A stretch of DNA of 64,000 nucleotides from an uncultured Lachnospiraceae bacterium (GTDB lineage: Bacteria > Bacillota > Clostridia > Lachnospirales > Lachnospiraceae). The notes below the pieces were generated by a model that was given only the letters and a program-made list of their open reading frames with translations, was not told where the DNA came from and made no database searches. The first letter of the stretch is position 1. Every line of letters starts with the position of its first letter. Below, in pieces: positions 60,085-64,000 of the stretch. The stretch covers positions 1 to 64,000 of the forward strand of contig CAJLRL010000004.1 in the NCBI GenBank assembly GCA_905209075.1, given 5' to 3'. The translations under genes were made by a program, and so were the position numbers.

Positions 60085-60783
60085 ATGAATAAAAATAATT
60101 TGGCAATTATTCCGGCAAGAAGTGGATCAAAAGGATTGAAGGATAAAAACATTAAGGAATTAAATGGGAAACCATTAATAGCATATGCTATATTGGAAGC
60201 CCAAAAGACAAATATATTTGATGCTATACATGTGTCCACTGATTCTGAAAAGTATGCAGAGATTGCTAAAAAATGGGGGGCGGACGAACCCTTTTTAAGA
60301 AGTGCTGAGTTTGCAGCAGATGACGCAACTACATGGGATGCCGTAAAATATGTGTTGTCAGAATATTCGAAAAGAGGACAGTCGTTTGATACGGTTACGG
60401 TGTTGCAACCAACATCCCCGCTTCGTACGGCACATGATATAAAAAATGCTTTTCAATTTTTCGAAGATAAAAAAGCGAATATGATTTCTTCTGTTTGCAA
60501 AATGGATCATTCACCATTATGGAGTAATACACTCCCAGAAGATTTGTCAATGACTGAATTTGAAGATGAACAATTGACATATTTGCCAAGGCAGGCACTT
60601 CCTATATATTATCGGGAGAATGGTGCAATTTATATATTGAAAGTCGCTCATTTGTTGAGTGCCACAAATATATACAAAGACAAATGTTTTGCGTATATCA
60701 TGGATCAATTACATTCGGTTGATATTGATTGTGAATTAGACTTTTGGATTGCGGAAACAATTATGAAACATACGAAAAATTAG
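60085..60783 (+). CDS. legF: CMP-nonulosonate cytidylyltransferase (NeuA/LegF type)
   Basis: The 232-residue enzyme starts with L-A-I-I-P-A-R-S-G-S-K-G-L-K-D-K-N near 6-22, the CTP-binding motif of acylneuraminate cytidylyltransferases. V-L-Q-P-T-S-P-L-R follows near 108, and D-I-D-C-E-L-D-F near the C-terminus. It activates the nonulosonic acid as CMP-sugar for the Maf protein. AGAGGGTTTGTAAT precedes the ATG. Confidence 0.92.
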   Translation: MNKNNLAIIPARSGSKGLKDKNIKELNGKPLIAYAILEAQKTNIFDAIHVSTDSEKYAEIAKKWGADEPFLRSAEFAADDATTWDAVKYVLSEYSKRGQSFDTVTVLQPTSPLRTAHDIKNAFQFFEDKKANMISSVCKMDHSPLWSNTLPEDLSMTEFEDEQLTYLPRQALPIYYRENGAIYILKVAHLLSATNIYKDKCFAYIMDQLHSVDIDCELDFWIAETIMKHTKN

Positions 60784-60794
60784 GCTTTTGAGAC

Positions 60795-60821
60795 TTATTA
60801 TTTGCTGTAAGGTGCCGATAT
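60795..60821 (+). promoter_or_regulatory. possible sigma-28 promoter of the ptmE-legB-legC group
   Basis: GCCGATAT (60814-60821) is an exact -10 match. At 15 bases upstream the -35 position reads TTAT rather than TAAA. Confidence 0.45.
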
Positions 60822-60873
60822 ACATATTATAGACTTATCATGGAAGATAAGCATTCAACATGGAGGTTGCCTT

Positions 60874-61947
60874 ATGAAAACAGAACAGCTTTTACCATTT
60901 ATAATATCCCCAGACAGCACAGTTGTTGAAGCGATGCAGCACATTGACTGTAATGCCAGGGGTATTTTGTTTGTTACCGATAAACAATTGAAATTGCTTG
61001 GCGTTATCACAGATGGTGATATCAGGAGGTGGCTGATTCAGACAGGAGAATTAAAGGCACCAATTTCGAAATTTATGAATACTGAACCGAAGAAAATTGC
61101 AAGAAAAGAGCATGACAAAGCAAGAGAATTTATGATTCAGCATTCGATAACGGCTCTTCCTGTGGTTACATCAAAGGGGATTATTTCAGATATTATTTTT
61201 CGCAATGAACAAATTGAAATGAAAAAAAGGCCACAGGGGCTTCTAAAAGATGTACCTGTTGTAATTATGGCTGGCGGAAAGGGAACCAGATTATATCCAT
61301 ACACAAAAATCCTTCCAAAGCCACTTATTCCAATTGGAGATATTCCGATTATGGAACGTATTATAGAAAAATTTTGTGAGTTTGGAACACAAAGTTTTTA
61401 TGTAACAGTGAACTATCGCAAAAATATGATACGTTCTTATTTTTCAGAGCAATCAGGAGAATATGAATTAAAGTATGTGGAAGAAGATAAGCCGCTTGGA
61501 ACAGCCGGTAGTCTGCAGTTAATCATAGATTCATTTGAGAAACCATTTATTGTAACCAATTGCGATATTTTGATTCATGCAGATTATGAGGATATCTATC
61601 GCTATCATAAAGAGTCGGGAAATGAGCTCACAATTGTGACGGCTTTGAAGAATATTGTGGTGCCATATGGGGTCATTCATTCAAGTGAAAATGGAATTGT
61701 GGAATCTATGGAAGAAAAGCCAAAATTGTCATATTTTGTGAACACAGGAATGTATATTTTGAATCCGGAGTTGAAAAATGAGATACCGGAGGATACCTTC
61801 TATCATATGACGGACTTGACAGATAAGCTTCTTTCAGAGCATCGAAGGGTTGGTATGTATCCGATTAGTGAGGATTCATTTCTGGATATGGGAGAATTTG
61901 AAGAAATGCGCCGCATGGAAGAAAAATTGAATTTGAAATCAGAATAA
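60874..61947 (+). CDS. ptmE: CBS-domain nucleotidyltransferase (PtmE-like)
   Basis: The 357-residue protein has two CBS motifs (about 1-115; G-V-I-T-D-G-D-I-R-R-W near 47) and a nucleotidyltransferase domain starting V-V-I-M-A-G-G-K-G-T-R-L near 129, then K-P-L-I-P-I-G near 150. In Campylobacter PtmE makes GDP-glucosamine for the legionaminic pathway. The CBS pair may sense adenine nucleotides. TGGAGGTTGCCTT precedes the ATG. Confidence 0.85.
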   Translation: MKTEQLLPFIISPDSTVVEAMQHIDCNARGILFVTDKQLKLLGVITDGDIRRWLIQTGELKAPISKFMNTEPKKIARKEHDKAREFMIQHSITALPVVTSKGIISDIIFRNEQIEMKKRPQGLLKDVPVVIMAGGKGTRLYPYTKILPKPLIPIGDIPIMERIIEKFCEFGTQSFYVTVNYRKNMIRSYFSEQSGEYELKYVEEDKPLGTAGSLQLIIDSFEKPFIVTNCDILIHADYEDIYRYHKESGNELTIVTALKNIVVPYGVIHSSENGIVESMEEKPKLSYFVNTGMYILNPELKNEIPEDTFYHMTDLTDKLLSEHRRVGMYPISEDSFLDMGEFEEMRRMEEKLNLKSE

Positions 61948-61979
61948 CAGATATAATTTAGTGCAGGAAGGAGTTTGAC

Positions 61980-62960
61980 ATGAAAAAGGTACTTGTAACG
62001 GGGGCAGATGGATTTATTGGAAGTCATCTTATAGAAAGTTTACTTGAGAAAGGTTATGACGTAAAAGCATTTACTTTTTATAATTCATTTAATACTTGGG
62101 GATGGCTGGACACGCTTCCAAAAGAAAAGTTGGATCAAATAGAAGTGTTTAGTGGGGATATAAGAGACCCAAATGGAGTGAGAGAAGCTATGAAGGGGAT
62201 TGATCAGGTATTTCATCTTGCTGCTTTGATTGCAATTCCATTTAGCTACCATTCGCCAGATTCTTATGTAGATACGAATATTAAGGGGACATTAAATGTA
62301 TTACAGGCAGCCAGGGATCTTGGCACTGAGAAAATTATGGTGACATCTACTTCTGAGGTATATGGAACAGCTCAGTATGTTCCAATTGATGAGAAACATC
62401 CATATCAGGGACAGTCTCCGTATTCAGCAACCAAAATTGGAGCAGACCGTTTGGCAGAGAGCTTTTATCGTAGCTTTAATCTACCGGTTGCAATTGTTCG
62501 TCCATTTAATACCTTTGGACCGAGACAGTCAGCAAGAGCTGTAATTCCAACTATCATTACACAGCTTCTGGCTGGAAAAGAAGAGATTAAACTTGGATCG
62601 TTGACACCGACAAGGGATTTTAATTATGTAAAGGATACTGCAGCTGGGTTTATAGCAATTGCAGAGTCGGATAAGACGATTGGACAGGAAATCAACATTG
62701 CAACACAGCAAGAGATTTCAATTGGTAATTTGGCACAGGAGATTATCTCTCAGATCAATCCAAAGGCACAGATTGTATGTGACGAACAAAGGCTTCGTCC
62801 TGAAAAGAGTGAGGTAAATCGTTTACTTGGTGCAAATGCAAAGATTAAAGAATTAACGGATTGGAAGCAAAAATATACGTTTGAACAGGGAATTGCGGAG
62901 ACAATTGAGTGGATCAGACACAATATGAATGCTTATAAGACAGAGATATATAACGTATAG
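61980..62960 (+). CDS. legB: GDP-sugar 4,6-dehydratase (LegB type)
   Basis: The 326-residue extended SDR has G-A-D-G-F-I-G-S-H-L near 7-16 for NAD+, S-E-V-Y-G-T near 123 and Y-S-A-T-K near 144-148 as the catalytic Y-x3-K. It should form the 4-keto-6-deoxy sugar of the legionaminic pathway; UDP or GDP preference cannot be read by eye. GGAAGGAGTTTGAC precedes the ATG. Confidence 0.9.
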   Translation: MKKVLVTGADGFIGSHLIESLLEKGYDVKAFTFYNSFNTWGWLDTLPKEKLDQIEVFSGDIRDPNGVREAMKGIDQVFHLAALIAIPFSYHSPDSYVDTNIKGTLNVLQAARDLGTEKIMVTSTSEVYGTAQYVPIDEKHPYQGQSPYSATKIGADRLAESFYRSFNLPVAIVRPFNTFGPRQSARAVIPTIITQLLAGKEEIKLGSLTPTRDFNYVKDTAAGFIAIAESDKTIGQEINIATQQEISIGNLAQEIISQINPKAQIVCDEQRLRPEKSEVNRLLGANAKIKELTDWKQKYTFEQGIAETIEWIRHNMNAYKTEIYNV

Positions 62961-63006
62961 TGTACATAAGAGCAATCTTGTTGAATAAGAAAAGAGGGAA
63001 AGCAAA

Positions 63007-64000
63007 TTGAGTCGGTTTATTCCATTATCAATACCTAATTTTGAAGGAAATGAAAGAAAATATGTAGATGATGCGCTCGACCAGGGGTGGGTATCTACAG
63101 GTGGTGCATATATAACAAAGCTGGAAGAAAAATTGGCAGATTTTTTAAATGTGGAAAAAACAGCTGCCGTGCAGAGCGGAACTTCGGCATTACATCTGTC
63201 TTTGATTGCATGTGGGGTACAGCCGGGGGATATGGTAATTGTTCCAACATTGACATTTATAGCGGCGGTCAATCCGGTACGTTATCAGTTTGCTGAACCG
63301 GTGTTTATGGACTGTGATGACAGTCTTTGTATGGATCCGCAGAAATTACGTCGTTTCTGTGAAAGCGAATGTGTTACGGAGAATGGACAGTTAAAACATA
63401 AATCTACTGGAAAAACCGTAAAAGCCGTAGTAGTTGTGCATGTTTTTGGAAATATGGCCGACATGGAATCTATTATGGATATCGCTCAAGAGTTTCACTT
63501 AAAGGTGATAGAGGATGCAACAGAAGCACTCGGTACGCAGTACACAAATGGGCGATACAGTGGGAAATTTGCTGGGACGATTGGTGATTTTGGAGCATAC
63601 TCATTTAATGGAAATAAAATTATTACCACTGGTGGTGGAGGAGCTGTAACGGCAAAAGATCCAGCGGAAGTAGAGCATTTGAAGTATCTCTCCACGCAGG
63701 CAAAGGATGATCCACATTTTTATGTCCATAATGAGATTGGGTATAATTATCGAATGACAAACCTGCAGGCAGCTCTCGGAGTGGCCCAGATGGAAGAACT
63801 TCCGGAATTTATCCACCGTAAGCAGGAAAATTATAGATTTTATCAACAACTGCTACAAGGTTTTCCTAATGTAACTTTATTTTCGTTTCGGGAGGGGACT
63901 TCCTCGAACAAGTGGTTTTATTCGCTAAAACTGAATATGGAAAAATTGCAAACAAAAAAAATGGGAGATGTGATAACAATGCTTCAAGAGTGTGGGGTAC
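63007..64000 (+). CDS. legC: LegC-type aminotransferase (DegT/DnrJ/EryC1/StrS family), 3' end beyond window
   Basis: The frame opens at TTG 63007 with GAGGGAAAGC upstream and stays open to the window end (331 residues seen). It reads S-R-F-I-P-L-S-I-P-N-F-E-G-N-E near the start, then D-Q-G-W-V-S-T-G-G and Q-S-G-T-S-A-L-H-L near 58. E-D-A-T-E-A-L-G-T near 168 and Y-S-F-N-G-N-K-I-I-T-T-G near 198 carry the PLP lysine. It aminates the 4-keto sugar from LegB. No in-frame ATG lies near the start. Confidence 0.92.
   Translation, partial: MSRFIPLSIPNFEGNERKYVDDALDQGWVSTGGAYITKLEEKLADFLNVEKTAAVQSGTSALHLSLIACGVQPGDMVIVPTLTFIAAVNPVRYQFAEPVFMDCDDSLCMDPQKLRRFCESECVTENGQLKHKSTGKTVKAVVVVHVFGNMADMESIMDIAQEFHLKVIEDATEALGTQYTNGRYSGKFAGTIGDFGAYSFNGNKIITTGGGGAVTAKDPAEVEHLKYLSTQAKDDPHFYVHNEIGYNYRMTNLQAALGVAQMEELPEFIHRKQENYRFYQQLLQGFPNVTLFSFREGTSSNKWFYSLKLNMEKLQTKKMGDVITMLQECGV

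Overview
The window looks like a chromosome segment of an anaerobic, motile gut Firmicute of the family Lachnospiraceae. The evidence is low GC with strong AGGAGG ribosome sites, a complete [FeFe]-hydrogenase maturation set (HydE, HydG, HydF), the oxygen-sensitive ThiH/ThiG/ThiS thiazole route, T-box and TPP leaders, a FliW/CsrA flagellar switch, and many families known mainly from clostridia (DUF3783, DUF3877, DUF3990). I cannot fix the genus. I see no rRNA, tRNA, intact insertion sequence, prophage or CRISPR array.

Layout. 1-2235 is a decayed stretch: a LacI-type gene broken by a stop, two copies of a 51-base piece of a lost membrane gene, and an endonuclease IV gene with its middle deleted. 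2254-7345 holds small housekeeping genes (Dabb, HD hydrolase, GH114-like lipoprotein, DUF3783), a MATE exporter and an AraC regulator. 7366-10554 is a tryptophan T-box followed by an ABC importer (trpX-trpY-trpZ). 10960-14671 (minus strand) is a TPP-riboswitch-controlled thiS-thiG-thiH-thiE operon. 14914-20088 has a small membrane protein and an Hpt, REC-HD-GYP and hybrid-kinase phosphorelay. pgi and a second MATE exporter follow.

23368-28273 is the hydrogenase-maturation operon (TM1266-type regulator, hydE, hydG, hydF, DUF3877). Its leader of about 180 nt contains a terminator and a competing 9-bp antiterminator pairing. 28280-31013 is a TetR gene, a DUF308 membrane protein and a radical SAM protein. 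31227-38541 (minus strand) contains two operons: APC permease, P-II-like protein, AraC regulator and ornithine-cyclodeaminase-like protein; and a four-subunit flavin/iron-sulfur amine or amino-acid dehydrogenase. The two operons share the same promoter architecture (palindrome, TGCTGC, TATAAT) and a near-identical terminator-like hairpin, so they form a local regulon.

38861-41043 holds a Fic protein, a HAD hydrolase and an XRE regulator. 41249-53943 is the late flagellar region: flgM, flgN, two flgK paralogues, flgL, fliW, csrA, flaG, fliD, fliS, a FliT/FlgN-like chaperone and flagellin, with sigma-28 promoters. 53973 to the end is a flagellin-glycosylation island: Maf/DUF115 transferase, methyltransferase, FemAB/GNAT-like protein, then a legionaminic-acid-type pathway (NeuB/LegI, NeuC/LegG, NeuA/LegF, PtmE-like, LegB, LegC; the last runs off the end).

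The observations most worth checking are the hydrogenase-maturase leader, the twin control regions of the amine-oxidase operons, hairpins presenting ANGGA motifs in front of both fliW-csrA and flagellin, and a short flagellin with five cysteines at positions that are usually serine or another small residue.
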